64,000 nt of DNA, from positions 151,355-215,354 of the forward strand of contig NZ_JAJEPS010000005.1 of NCBI RefSeq assembly GCF_020686965.1. Reading direction: 5' to 3'. The notes under the pieces were generated by a model. It was not told the DNA's origin. It saw only the letters and a list, made by a program, of their open reading frames with translations, and ran no database searches. Of this stretch, positions 8,732 to 17,064 are shown one piece after another. Numbering within the stretch: position 1 is the first letter of the stretch; each line of letters starts with the position of its first letter. This DNA comes from Hominiventricola filiformis. GTDB lineage: Bacteria > Bacillota > Clostridia > Lachnospirales > Lachnospiraceae. Both the position numbers and the translations under genes were made by a program.

Positions 8732-8769
8732 AAAAAACACTCTCCTTATTTGTGGTATAAGGAGAGTGT
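8732..8769 (-). terminator. Terminator-like hairpin that also holds the ribosome-binding site
   Basis: ATAAGGAGAGTGT (8757-8769 on +) and ACACTCTCCTTAT (8737-8749) pair over 13 bases. On the minus strand the stem is followed by TTTTTT and then at once by the ATPase ATG. The AAGGAG needed for initiation is inside the stem. It can act as a terminator for the histidine kinase transcript and as a translational block. Confidence 0.75.
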
Positions 8770-8775
8770 AAATGA

Positions 8776-8798
8776 TAAATCTCAAAAATCGCTCAAGG
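8776..8798 (-). promoter_or_regulatory. Probable response-regulator binding site, ATPase promoter
   Basis: Read on the minus strand there are two TTGAG repeats exactly 11 bases apart (8796-8792 and 8785-8781), separated by CGATTT. The same element with one base changed stands in front of the response regulator gene. Direct repeats spaced by about one helical turn are the usual site for OmpR-family regulators. Confidence 0.6.
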
Positions 8799-8799
8799 A

Positions 8800-9882
8800 T
8801 TACACGAAATGAAAAATAGCAGTTGCGGATGCACCGCCCCCAACCCTATTTTCCAAAATCAATCGGCCACCATGTTTTTCACATAAAATTCTGCTGCTGT
8901 AAAGCCCCATTCCGAAATGTGAGGAATTACTACTTGTCGTTTCAAAAGGGTTTGGCCCATTCTGCACGAGAGACAGCGGATAACCAGCACCATCATCTTC
9001 TACATTCAAGGTCATAGAATCATTTTGCAGCGTTATTTGAATAGAGATTGCTTTTTCTGCAAATCGCGCCGCATTTCCAATCAGATTTTCCGCTACGGTA
9101 AGAAATAGCCCGTGATCTATACAAACAGTTCCGCCTGATGGGACTAAAACAGAAACTTTTTTGGATAGCGCCAACAGTCGTGCTGTTTCCTGCAATTCAC
9201 TCTGCAAAACGGATAGTCTGATTTCTTTTGGCTTAACAGAGAGTTGTTCCAACTTTTGAACACTGCTCATAGCTTCTACATACTGCTCAATCCGTAAAGT
9301 GTAACTTTCCAGCCGGTCTATGGTCTGTTCGTCCTGAATACCTTGCCGTAAAAGTTTTACACTTCCTTTTAATACCGTAATCGGGTTACGCAGATCATGG
9401 GAAAATGCGGCATTGAGCCGTTTGCGTTCCTCGGCCTGTTGCCACAACAGCCGATTCGATTTCAGAAGTTCACTCCGCATTTCTTCAAAGGCAGCACATA
9501 GTTGTCCCATTTCATCGTAAGACAAAATCGGCAGCGAAAAATCCAGATCATTATTCTGAATCCGCATAATGCCATTTTGCAGGCAGGAAATAGGCTGCTT
9601 CAATTTGAGATAATAAAAAAGAAAGACTGAAACAATCAATCCACCTACCGGGAAAAGAATACAGGAAAGCGTCTGCACAATATTTAGGATAGCCAAAATG
9701 CGCTGTTGTGACGCCGTAGGAGATGGCAGGGGTACGATTGAACCATCCGATAGGATTTCTACACCGCCTAAAGGATAATAGTTTTCAATGCCACGGCAAA
9801 GAAAGATAACCGCACCAAGCAGGAGAAATGCCACCGCTAAACAGGAGAGGGATAATAACAGGAAAGATTTCTTTAGTCCCAT
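8800..9882 (-). CDS. Membrane sensor histidine kinase
   Basis: 360 residues from the ATG at 9882 (a GTG at 9918 inside the regulator gene is possible). Two TM helices (about residues 7-27 and 73-93) flank a short outside loop of about 45 residues. HAMP follows, then the H box FSHDLRNPITVLKGS, N box NLIGNAARFA, and G boxes DDGAGYPL and GMGLYSS. The small sensor loop is typical of kinases that sense through a partner ABC permease. It begins 5 bases after the response regulator stop. Confidence 0.9.
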   Translation of the reverse strand: MGLKKSFLLLSLSCLAVAFLLLGAVIFLCRGIENYYPLGGVEILSDGSIVPLPSPTASQQRILAILNIVQTLSCILFPVGGLIVSVFLFYYLKLKQPISCLQNGIMRIQNNDLDFSLPILSYDEMGQLCAAFEEMRSELLKSNRLLWQQAEERKRLNAAFSHDLRNPITVLKGSVKLLRQGIQDEQTIDRLESYTLRIEQYVEAMSSVQKLEQLSVKPKEIRLSVLQSELQETARLLALSKKVSVLVPSGGTVCIDHGLFLTVAENLIGNAARFAEKAISIQITLQNDSMTLNVEDDGAGYPLSLVQNGPNPFETTSSNSSHFGMGLYSSRILCEKHGGRLILENRVGGGASATAIFHFV

Positions 9883-9887
9883 ATTTT

Positions 9888-10565
9888 TTAGGCGTTCCAC
9901 CGATACCCACACCCCCAAACTGTTTCAATGTAATTGTGCAATGTATGTGCTGCAAATTTAGCGCGTATTTTCCGGATATGCTCCATAATTGTATCGCTGT
10001 TTCCGTCCCCATCTAATCCCCACACACGCTCATAAATCCGCTCACGATCAAAAACCTGTCCTGCATTGAGGGATAAAAGTTCTACAATCTCAAACTCCCT
10101 CTTAGATAGCGGGATGTTCTGATTATTGATTGTAACTGTTCGGGCGGAATAGTCCAGTATCAATTCACCAAAGAAGCGTACTGCCGAATTATTTTGGCGT
10201 CGCTGCTCACGGCGCAAATGTGCAGCAATACGCGCCCCCAATTCATCCAAATCAAAGGGCTTGACGATATAATCATCCGCCCCGGCCTGAAATCCAATAA
10301 TCTTATCGCTGGATTCAATACGAGCAGTCAAAAAAAGAATGGGACAGGCTATGTGTTCCCGTATCTTCTGGCATACAGTCAGGCCATCCATTCCAGGCAT
10401 ATTGATGTCTAATAAAATTAAATCTGGTTTGTAGGCTACTTTTTTGAGTGCTTCTTGGCCGCTATAAGCGGTCAGAATATCATATCGTGTTTGAAAATAA
10501 CTCTGTATCATATCAACAATACCGCGTTCATCATCAACGATCAGTAATTTAGGATTCAAAATCAT
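9888..10565 (-). CDS. OmpR-family response regulator
   Basis: 225 residues: receiver domain with Asp11-Asp12, phosphoacceptor Asp53 (LILLDINMPG), Thr in LFLTARIE and Lys in IVKPFD, then a winged helix (IPLSKREFEIVELL ... YIETVWGCGYRW). First gene of the two-component/ABC cluster. The TTGAG direct repeats at 10594-10616 lie 34-50 bases in front, suggesting autoregulation. Confidence 0.92.
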   Translation of the reverse strand: MILNPKLLIVDDERGIVDMIQSYFQTRYDILTAYSGQEALKKVAYKPDLILLDINMPGMDGLTVCQKIREHIACPILFLTARIESSDKIIGFQAGADDYIVKPFDLDELGARIAAHLRREQRRQNNSAVRFFGELILDYSARTVTINNQNIPLSKREFEIVELLSLNAGQVFDRERIYERVWGLDGDGNSDTIMEHIRKIRAKFAAHTLHNYIETVWGCGYRWNA

Positions 10566-10593
10566 GCACCTCCATTCTTTATATGATATATGG

Positions 10594-10616
10594 TAAATCT
10601 CAAAAATCCCTCAACT
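10594..10616 (-). promoter_or_regulatory. Probable response-regulator binding site, regulator promoter
   Basis: Two TTGAG repeats on the minus strand (10614-10610 and 10603-10599), 11 bases apart, with GGATTT between them. The flanking bases (TAAATCTCAAAAATC on +) are identical to the site at 8776-8798. An extended -10 (TGTTATAAT on minus, 10635-10643) lies just upstream. Confidence 0.6.
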
Positions 10617-10777
10617 TCCTTTGCTTTTGCGGATATTATAACAGGCAAATGTCTGCGAAATATTACAACGGACAGATTTTGAAAAATATATTTCTTTATA
10701 ATTATATAGCAGGTTGACTTTTGCAACAAGATTTTATAAGTGTACATAAAAATAAATAACTATTTCATAGAGAAAAA

Positions 10778-10820
10778 TGCACCGAATACAGAGTCGATAG
10801 GCATACTGTATCCGGTGCGT
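10778..10820 (-). terminator. Terminator of the 10831 gene
   Basis: CACCGAATACAG (10790-10801) pairs with CTGTATCCGGTG (10806-10817). Read on the minus strand the stem is followed by CATTTTTCTC. It separates the ICE accessory block from the two-component module. Confidence 0.75.
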
Positions 10821-10830
10821 TGCAGACTTT

Positions 10831-11487
10831 TTAACCTTTCAGATAGTAATGCACATAGGCATTATAATCTCGACGCCTGGTAATCAACCGCAGCCAGATA
10901 TAAAAGTGAGCAGTTTCCGAATACAAATTGAATTCGGTGGGCTCGCTGGTGGGTTGGGCGTACCCTCGGCAGAACCGTGTCAAGGTGTCCAAATTCCGAA
11001 ACTCCGGCAGTTGGAACAGCGCATTCTGGAAAGCATCAATTTCATGGGCAGCTTCCAGAATGGGCGCGCTCTTTTGGCACTGATGCCAAGTGGTCCACCA
11101 TTTCCATCCATCATAATCAGAACGGGAATAGGCTATCTCGCTGGCAGGCCGGGAACCCTGCTGGAATAGATCTTCAAAGGTGCAGGAAGTAGTCAGCAGC
11201 GGAGCTTCAAAATCGGTCTGCTGCTGGCTCAAACCGTTTTTGACAGCTGCCCATTCTGTTAGAGGAAGTGGGCAACGGTTGGCATCACGCAGGGCTTCAT
11301 CCATACCGCACGCCTCGCAGATATGGACATCTGCATAGCGGCTCAGGGCGTTGATGACCAGCCGGTGGTCCAGTGGCTGCCCACATCGAAGACACAGGGG
11401 TGGTTGCTCCGCTTCTGGGGTAAACAGCAGTTTGTCCTGCTGCCATACGGTTTCCAACATGGATTTGGGATAGATATGGATCTTCAT
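10831..11487 (-). CDS. Hypothetical protein with a two-CxxC zinc-ribbon-like motif
   Basis: 218 residues. Near the N-terminus are CLRCG and, 25 residues later, CEACG, which together look like a zinc ribbon (residues about 32-62). The rest has many aromatic residues (YDGWKWWTTWHQ) and no domain I can name. It is the last of the same-strand accessory genes. A good GGAGG precedes the ATG. Genes like this are common cargo in ICEs of gut Clostridia. Confidence 0.65.
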   Translation of the reverse strand: MKIHIYPKSMLETVWQQDKLLFTPEAEQPPLCLRCGQPLDHRLVINALSRYADVHICEACGMDEALRDANRCPLPLTEWAAVKNGLSQQQTDFEAPLLTTSCTFEDLFQQGSRPASEIAYSRSDYDGWKWWTTWHQCQKSAPILEAAHEIDAFQNALFQLPEFRNLDTLTRFCRGYAQPTSEPTEFNLYSETAHFYIWLRLITRRRDYNAYVHYYLKG

Positions 11488-11513
11488 GATGATGTCCTCC
11501 TAATTTTATTCCT

Positions 11514-12221
11514 TTAATATTCGTACCGTTTCCTCCGGTCTTCAGACCAGGGAGGGTAGACACGCAATTCTTCCTGAAACATGGCCATCAGCTCGGTTGC
11601 CATGTCCTCTTTACGCCGATAGATGCGCTGCTTCTCTGTACCATCTGCATAGAGGATGGTAGTTTGGAGTGCGGGACCTTTCTGCGTGAAGATGAATTTG
11701 CGGCCATGAGAAGGGTCAAATGCCTCGATCCAGAGGGGCAGGGTGGAGGAACTCCCATCCAGACACCGCCAGCCGCTGTAATCGGTGTAGCTGAATCCGT
11801 TGATTTCTCGCGCCAGTCTTCGCAGGGCAAGATACAGCCGCTCAAAGCGGCGCCCCAGCTCGCCTTTCTGCCGCCGGATGTAGAGGGTATGCCCCTCATG
11901 ATCCAGGGCATCCAGTTCTTTGCCATTAAACAGGTATTCAGGGTAAAGGCAGCCATCCGATTCAAGAATTTGCCCGGTAGGTTCCGCAAGGTGATTGTCT
12001 GACAGCCAGACTGGAAAAAGTCCGTCTGCGGCTTTTATATTGATGAAAGCGCAGTGGTCGGGCCGGATTCCGGTTAAGTTGGTGGTAAGGGTTTCCCAAA
12101 AAATCAGGATGCCGTGATCCTTTTCATAAAGCTTGATGGCGAGATTGCCGTTGGGATAGGTACTGATTTTCAAAGTCAGCTGGGATCGGTATTCGCCCAG
12201 CGTAAATGCGAGAGTATTCAT
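11514..12221 (-). CDS. DUF4313 protein with a C-terminal SGWR module
   Basis: 235 residues from the ATG at 12221, with GGAGG upstream. Residues about 8-110 match DUF4313 (LTLKISTYPNGNLAIKLY, TLTTNLTG, AFINIKAADG, YPEYLF). Residues about 135-225 contain FSYTDYSGWRCL, PLWIEAFD and a charged tail. That C-terminal module is encoded alone by the next gene upstream (12350-12673), and the DUF4313 part reappears at the end of 12670-13764. DUF4313 function is unknown; it is mostly found in conjugative elements. Confidence 0.7.
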   Translation of the reverse strand: MNTLAFTLGEYRSQLTLKISTYPNGNLAIKLYEKDHGILIFWETLTTNLTGIRPDHCAFINIKAADGLFPVWLSDNHLAEPTGQILESDGCLYPEYLFNGKELDALDHEGHTLYIRRQKGELGRRFERLYLALRRLAREINGFSYTDYSGWRCLDGSSSTLPLWIEAFDPSHGRKFIFTQKGPALQTTILYADGTEKQRIYRRKEDMATELMAMFQEELRVYPPWSEDRRKRYEY

Positions 12222-12235
12222 AAGCGTTTTCCTCC

Positions 12236-12284
12236 AAAGAAGCACCGGACGTCTGCAAAAATGCAGATTTCCGGTGCTTCTTAG
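12236..12284 (-). terminator. Terminator between the DUF4313-type genes
   Basis: AGAAGCACCGGA (12238-12249) pairs with TCCGGTGCTTCT (12270-12281), with an inner stem TCTGCA/TGCAGA. It sits directly upstream of the ribosome-binding site of the 11514-12221 gene. A weaker hairpin (GAGAGGA...TCCTCTC) lies at 12317-12338. Confidence 0.7.
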
Positions 12285-12349
12285 TGTGTGTTCCGGACAA
12301 GGAAACCGGAGCAGGGAGAGGAATGCAGTTCCTCTCTGGTCATCGTCAG

Positions 12350-12673
12350 CTACACAGCCAAAGTTTTTGACTCGAACTGATAGCGCAGAACCTGAGCCAG
12401 CTTTGTCCTGTTTTCACAAGTAATGCGATAGGTAGGGCCATAGTTGTGCCGCTGTTCATCCATCCTTCGAATGGAAATGCTAAATCGGGTGCCCTCCTGA
12501 GTGATCCACAGACGCCTGCCCGTGGCAGCATCTTCAGCAATAATCCATAAAGGGCACTGCATGGTCATGTAGGTCTGGGGGTAAGCACGCCAGCCGCTGC
12601 GGTCATGGTAACAGAAACCGGGGGTAGTCTGCCGCCTTTCATTCAGTACATCATAAATTGCCTTATATTTCAT
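12350..12673 (-). CDS. SGWR-module protein (stand-alone)
   Basis: 107 residues from the ATG at 12673, which overlaps the upstream stop as ATGA and has GGCGGTG in front. The pattern FCYHDRSGWRAY, PLWIIAEDAATGRR and a charged C-terminal helix matches the C-terminal half of the 11514-12221 protein. It is translationally coupled to the DUF4313-containing gene, so the two polypeptides together recreate the fused version next door. Function unknown. Confidence 0.65.
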   Translation of the reverse strand: MKYKAIYDVLNERRQTTPGFCYHDRSGWRAYPQTYMTMQCPLWIIAEDAATGRRLWITQEGTRFSISIRRMDEQRHNYGPTYRITCENRTKLAQVLRYQFESKTLAV

Positions 12674-13764
12674 GCGCTGCACCGCCTTTCAAAGTTTTTC
12701 AGGTAGCCTGCATACCCTTCCGGGTCCAGCTCCTGCAGCCGGTTGGCACGAAAACGATATTCAGGATAGGTGCAGAACCCACTCTGCATGGTGCGGCCGG
12801 TTGGGATAGCCAGACCATGTCGGATGAGCCAGGTGGGAAATTCCGAATCGGCATTGGTGTCGATAAAGGCATGGTCTTTTTGCCGTTGGCCGGGCAGGTT
12901 GACGGTGAGAGTCGCCCAGGGTTCCGGGTCGCCGCTTTCCCATGTCACCATTTGTATGGCAAGGTTTCCATTCAGGTAGGAAGTCACCTGCAGCTGGATG
13001 GGGTGCGTGGCGCCAAATTTCTTGTAAGGCAAGGTAACAGGTGCCGCATCGGTATCAGGTTCTTCGTCCTCCACGCCCAGTTCCCAACTAAGGGACAGAA
13101 TCTGGCTCTGGCTCAGCGTGCGGGCATATTTCTTTGCGTATTTTGGCTTGAAGAGCAGGGTACCGTCCTGCAGGAGCAGCTTTCCTTCTTTTTGCTCCTG
13201 GATACAGCGCAGCCCATGCAGACGGGGCTTTGCGCGCTCCACCGCATCGTGGATCTTCGGATGGTCAAACCATATGGAATACTGTACGGCTACATGGAGA
13301 TGGGGATGCTCCTGAAAGCGTGAGCATAGGAGCTCCAGCACCTGTTGACAGACTTTTTTTCGTTTCTCCAGCGTCTGACGCTCGTTAAAGGTCAGCGTGA
13401 AATATGAGAAATCCCGTTCGGATGCGTCTGCGGCGCCGTTAAAGGGATTACACCAGAAGTACAGGTCCCATCGGTCGCTGCCATAGGACACAGGGATATT
13501 TTCGTCATACTGGTAGCAGACAAAGTCCTGTGCGATAGCTTCCATGACGGGTTTCATTGCTGCGCTGCTCTCCAAACTTGCTTGGCGGATATACTGATCC
13601 CATTCTTCGCGGGTGTGGCTGTCGTAAAACTGTTTGTTGGCTGCTGCCTCTGCTTCGGTGCATAGAGACTGCAGGCGCAGGGAGTGGACATCTTCTTTGA
13701 CATAGCCTTTTTCAAACCATCTGGTATCAATATTCATATGAGAACGATCTTCGTGGATTTTCAT
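12670..13764 (-). CDS. Large hypothetical protein with C-terminal DUF4313
   Basis: 364 residues from the ATG at 13764, preceded by AAGGAGGATG. The first 240 residues are unrecognised (helical, with WDLYFWCNPF and a HPHLHVAVQYSIWFD strand region). Residues about 250-355 are DUF4313 (PIQLQVTSYLNGNLAIQM, TLTVNLPG, AFIDTNADSEFPTWL, YPEYRF). It belongs to the same family set as the gene at 11514-12221. Confidence 0.7.
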   Translation of the reverse strand: MKIHEDRSHMNIDTRWFEKGYVKEDVHSLRLQSLCTEAEAAANKQFYDSHTREEWDQYIRQASLESSAAMKPVMEAIAQDFVCYQYDENIPVSYGSDRWDLYFWCNPFNGAADASERDFSYFTLTFNERQTLEKRKKVCQQVLELLCSRFQEHPHLHVAVQYSIWFDHPKIHDAVERAKPRLHGLRCIQEQKEGKLLLQDGTLLFKPKYAKKYARTLSQSQILSLSWELGVEDEEPDTDAAPVTLPYKKFGATHPIQLQVTSYLNGNLAIQMVTWESGDPEPWATLTVNLPGQRQKDHAFIDTNADSEFPTWLIRHGLAIPTGRTMQSGFCTYPEYRFRANRLQELDPEGYAGYLKNFERRCSA

Positions 13765-13812
13765 TTTGCATCCTCCTTGTGTATAGTTGCTGCATTTTTT
13801 GACGCAGTGTGG

Positions 13813-14412
13813 TCATTGGTCTTTCCAGTCATAGAGCAGTAGGTCATGTCCGGAAGATTTGGCTTCGGCTCTTTTGTCCCGGAAACGGTAGTTGGTAAAC
13901 ACAAAGCCGGTGGGCTTGTGGGTATAGCGGACAGCCAGAATGTGGAACTGACTATTTAGCCATTCAGCTGAGTCTACGGCTTCCTCAACGGTGTTCTCAA
14001 AATCGGTGGCAAAGAGCCAGTTTTCCCAGTACCAACCATGCCCAACCGTTTCTATGACATCCGGCAGGGAGAGCAGCTTTTCCCTTAGTGCTTCCTGATT
14101 CTGCAGGTGCGGATATTGTGTATGAACGGACTGCACCAGCGATTGGCGGAATTGGCAGAAAGGTACGAAGGGTTTCTTGCCTTCAAAGTTACCATTGCCG
14201 TCCAGTGCACAGACTACGCCATCTGCAATCACTTCAAAGATGAGGTCTTCCCGGATGAGACTGCCATTTTCATTCCAGTCCGGTGTAGAGCTGTACCATG
14301 CGCCGCTTTCGGTATCCCGGTTGTAGTAGCGTACCGGTTCTGCAATGGTGCAGAATACATCTATACAGAATCCGGGATCTTCAAACAGAAAAGATATTTG
14401 TCGTTTTATCAT
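13813..14412 (-). CDS. Hypothetical ICE accessory protein
   Basis: 199 residues; the start has AGGAGG a few bases upstream. It begins MIKRQISFLFEDPGFCIDVFC and contains GHGWYWENWLFATDFENTVEEAVDSAEWL. I recognise no domain. It is a soluble mixed alpha/beta protein by eye. It sits between DUF4313-type genes and a DUF4143 ATPase, separated from the latter by a terminator. Confidence 0.6.
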   Translation of the reverse strand: MIKRQISFLFEDPGFCIDVFCTIAEPVRYYNRDTESGAWYSSTPDWNENGSLIREDLIFEVIADGVVCALDGNGNFEGKKPFVPFCQFRQSLVQSVHTQYPHLQNQEALREKLLSLPDVIETVGHGWYWENWLFATDFENTVEEAVDSAEWLNSQFHILAVRYTHKPTGFVFTNYRFRDKRAEAKSSGHDLLLYDWKDQ

Positions 14413-14432
14413 CAGGTGTTTCCTCCTAAATG

Positions 14433-14480
14433 AAAAAAGGACCGGCAGGCCGCTAAATGCAGTCTGTCGATCCTTTCGGT
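14433..14480 (-). terminator. Terminator of the DUF4143 ATPase gene
   Basis: On the minus strand AAAGGATCGACAG pairs imperfectly with CCTGCCGGTCCTTT and is followed by TTTTTTC, 35 bases after the ATPase stop. Confidence 0.65.
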
Positions 14481-14513
14481 TATAAGCCGCAGGTAATGCG
14501 GCAGGGTTCCTCG

Positions 14514-15743
14514 TTAAATCAAAGAGATAGGCACGATCAGATTGTTCTGATCAAAAGCGCCCAACTGGTCAGCCATGCACAGGATAGCACCAGTGCCGCG
14601 CTGCAGTGGGGACTTGTCGATCAGGTCAAATACCTTCGTCAATTTCTTTGGCGGCGAGGCCATCTTTTTGATCTCGATGGGAAACAGTTTTCCGTCACGC
14701 TCCAGGATCAGGTCGATTTCTCTGGCATCCTTATCCCGGTAATAGTACAGGAATGGCTCCTGGCCGGCGTTCTGATAGGTCTTGATGATTTCCGCTACGG
14801 TATAGTTTTCCAGTAGTGCGCCGCTCATGGCTCCTTCCATGGCTGTCTCCGGACTGCTCCAACGGGTCAGGTAGCAGACAATGCCGGAGTCGTAGAAGTA
14901 GAGCTTGGGTGTGGATACGGTGCGTTTGAGGACATTATTGGAATAGGGTTCCAATAAAAAGATGATCCCCAGCGCCTCCAGAACATGAAGCCAGTTTTTG
15001 GCTGTGGTCTGGTCGATCTCCGCATCATCGGCAATGCCCTTGTAATTGACCTGCTGGGAAGTCCTGGCGGCAACAGAACGCAGGAACCGCAAAAACTTCA
15101 AGCTGTCAATGTCATTGGACAGCCGCCGCACATCCCGTTCCATGTAAGTGTCAATGTAACTGGAATAGAAGATGGAGGCATTGGAATAGGTTCCTGTGAC
15201 CAGGGCAGGCATCCCGCCCTGATGGATATGCTGAAAGACCTCTGGCGTGTTCAGCATTTGGCGTCCGTTCTGCCGTTCGGACAAAAGAGGCAGCTCCAGG
15301 CTGAACGGTGGTTCAGGAGGCCGTTTCATGATCTCACTCTGGGAAAGCGGTGAGAGGTGGAGCAGAGCCACCCGGCCTGCCAGAGATTCCTGTACGCCCT
15401 CCATCATCTTGAAAAGCTGAGAACCCGTCAGCCAGAAATCGCCGGGCTGATGGCGTTCATCTACCATGATTTTGATATATGGGAACAGTTCCGGTGCGTA
15501 TTGCACTTCGTCAATGAGCAGCGGCGGCTGATACAGCTGAAAGAACATCTTTGGGTCCGTCTTGGCGAGTTCCCGCAGCGTCAGATCATCCAAAGAGACC
15601 TTTTTGCGCCCCTTGCCCTCGACCTCTATCAAATGTTCCAGCATGGTAGTTTTTCCAACCTGCCTTGGGCCGGTAAGCAGAAGCACAGGATACTGTTCAT
15701 TCAGCTCCATCACCGGTTTCTCCATGTGTCGGGTGATATACAC
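14514..15743 (-). CDS. AAA ATPase with C-terminal DUF4143
   Basis: 409 residues with a GTG start at 15743 behind AAAGGAGG. Walker A GPRQVGKTT (residues 25-33), Walker B PLLIDEVQ, sensor FWLTGSQLF, then a winged-helix region and the DUF4143 nuclease-like end (YYYRDKDAREIDLILERDGKLFPIEIKK). The E-D...E-K pattern in the last part resembles a PD-(D/E)XK core. These ATPases are widespread and mobile; their role is unclear. It probably has its own promoter, unlike the accessory genes around it. Confidence 0.85.
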   Translation of the reverse strand: MYITRHMEKPVMELNEQYPVLLLTGPRQVGKTTMLEHLIEVEGKGRKKVSLDDLTLRELAKTDPKMFFQLYQPPLLIDEVQYAPELFPYIKIMVDERHQPGDFWLTGSQLFKMMEGVQESLAGRVALLHLSPLSQSEIMKRPPEPPFSLELPLLSERQNGRQMLNTPEVFQHIHQGGMPALVTGTYSNASIFYSSYIDTYMERDVRRLSNDIDSLKFLRFLRSVAARTSQQVNYKGIADDAEIDQTTAKNWLHVLEALGIIFLLEPYSNNVLKRTVSTPKLYFYDSGIVCYLTRWSSPETAMEGAMSGALLENYTVAEIIKTYQNAGQEPFLYYYRDKDAREIDLILERDGKLFPIEIKKMASPPKKLTKVFDLIDKSPLQRGTGAILCMADQLGAFDQNNLIVPISLI

Positions 15744-15764
15744 AGGCGTTCCTCCTTTCTTAAT

Positions 15765-15802
15765 TTCGGCTGATATATTATTATATACCTATTTTAGCCG
15801 AA
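15765..15802 (-). promoter_or_regulatory. Inverted repeat around a possible -10 box
   Basis: TTCGGCT (15765-15771) and AGCCGAA (15796-15802) form a perfect 7-base inverted repeat. Between them the minus strand reads TATAAT (15785-15780). I see no good -35. This could be an operator controlling the ATPase gene that starts 22 bases downstream. Confidence 0.4.
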
Positions 15803-15861
15803 AAAATCTGATTTTGCAAGTAGGCAGTCTGCAAAGTAAATTTCAGTAGCGATTTTAAGGG

Positions 15862-16353
15862 TCATTCCTGCGCAGCGGAGGGGTTGATCATTTCCTTCAG
15901 ACTGGCGATATACTGCTTCCATGCCTGTCTGGATTCTTCAGCACGCTTCAACTCGGCAAGCTGTTCTTCCGGTGACAGGGCTTCAAACTCGCATTGGCGG
16001 CAGTCCCTATCAATATCCAGAAAGATGCGGTTCAGGATGGAGAGAGCCAGTTCTGTAACAGTGGGGCTGTGTTCGTCAAGTGCTTTGCGTCCCTGACGAA
16101 ACAATTCCAGATAGCGCTCATATTGCTGTTCGCTGATGAATTCCCAGCCGTAGGCTTCCTGGATGTCGCTTTCGCTATGGTATTGCATAGCTGCTTCAAA
16201 TTCTGCCTCGCGGTCTGCGGCTTCCTTTTCGATGTGCCGCTTGAGCTTGGCGCGGATGCGCTCCAAGTCTTTGAGCAAAAGCTTGCAGGCTTTGGCCTCC
16301 ATGAGATAACCGTGTGCTTCGCTGTTTAGATATTGCTGAGATGTATTTTTCAT
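15862..16353 (-). CDS. Hypothetical helical protein
   Basis: 163 residues from the ATG at 16353, which overlaps the upstream stop as ATGA. It is strongly alpha-helical and charged (KLLLKDLERIRAKLKRHIEKEAADREAEFE). A CRQCEF dicysteine lies near residue 120. No family recognised. Translational coupling suggests it works with the protein encoded at 16350-16889. Confidence 0.6.
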   Translation of the reverse strand: MKNTSQQYLNSEAHGYLMEAKACKLLLKDLERIRAKLKRHIEKEAADREAEFEAAMQYHSESDIQEAYGWEFISEQQYERYLELFRQGRKALDEHSPTVTELALSILNRIFLDIDRDCRQCEFEALSPEEQLAELKRAEESRQAWKQYIASLKEMINPSAAQE

Positions 16354-16889
16354 GCGGCAGCTTCCTCCTTGGATTTGGATTGAACAAAGAGTAGGAACCC
16401 ATTGCTGGTATCCTCCAGAAGCTGCCATGTACCATCCCGCCAGACGCAGGCGGTTGCATCGTTGTAGACTTCCGGCGTCTTGGGCGGGTCGTCAAAGCAT
16501 TCCGGCGTCACATAAAGGCACATATGTCCCATATAGAAGGGCTGCAGAGCTGCTTCTATCTCTTTGCGCAGGGCAAGGGCGAGGGATTCGATCTCGTCAA
16601 TATCCTGGCGCTGAAAGGCAGCATCTGAGATCTGTTTGAGCCGCTTGGTTTGCTTCACAGCTGCATCTATATAGGGTACGGCCTCATCAAAGTATTTGTG
16701 TTTGATCCGCATACCGTCAAATACCAGAAAGCGGGTATAGGCGGTAGCGGCTTTACAGATGTCTTGCCGCAAGGCATCAAATGGTTTTTTGTACTTGGTT
16801 TTCAGCACCTCCATGGATACGACCTGCAGATTGCGCCGCAGGGTTTCCAGATGGTTCACTAAAGTGGTGCGTAGTTCATCTCGTTCCAT
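16350..16889 (-). CDS. Hypothetical helical protein
   Basis: 179 residues. The second of two close ATGs (16889) was chosen because GGAGG lies 6 bases upstream of it but touches the first. Largely helical N-terminal 120 residues, then a beta-rich end with ACVWRDGTWQLLEDTSNGFLLFV. No known domain seen. First of a coupled pair with 15862-16353. Confidence 0.6.
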   Translation of the reverse strand: MERDELRTTLVNHLETLRRNLQVVSMEVLKTKYKKPFDALRQDICKAATAYTRFLVFDGMRIKHKYFDEAVPYIDAAVKQTKRLKQISDAAFQRQDIDEIESLALALRKEIEAALQPFYMGHMCLYVTPECFDDPPKTPEVYNDATACVWRDGTWQLLEDTSNGFLLFVQSKSKEEAAA

Positions 16890-17064
16890 AGGCATCCTCC
16901 GTGGGTAACTTCCGGGCGGTTATCCGCGCCGGAAGTGGCGGCAGTGCTCATGCACATTGGCGTGGGTAAACGCAAAGCTCTTGCAGGCCAGCAATCGGTT
17001 CCGTTCTCTGGAAGATTGCCGGGCAACGTTTGCATGATACTTTTTAACAGATGTTTTTATAGGG

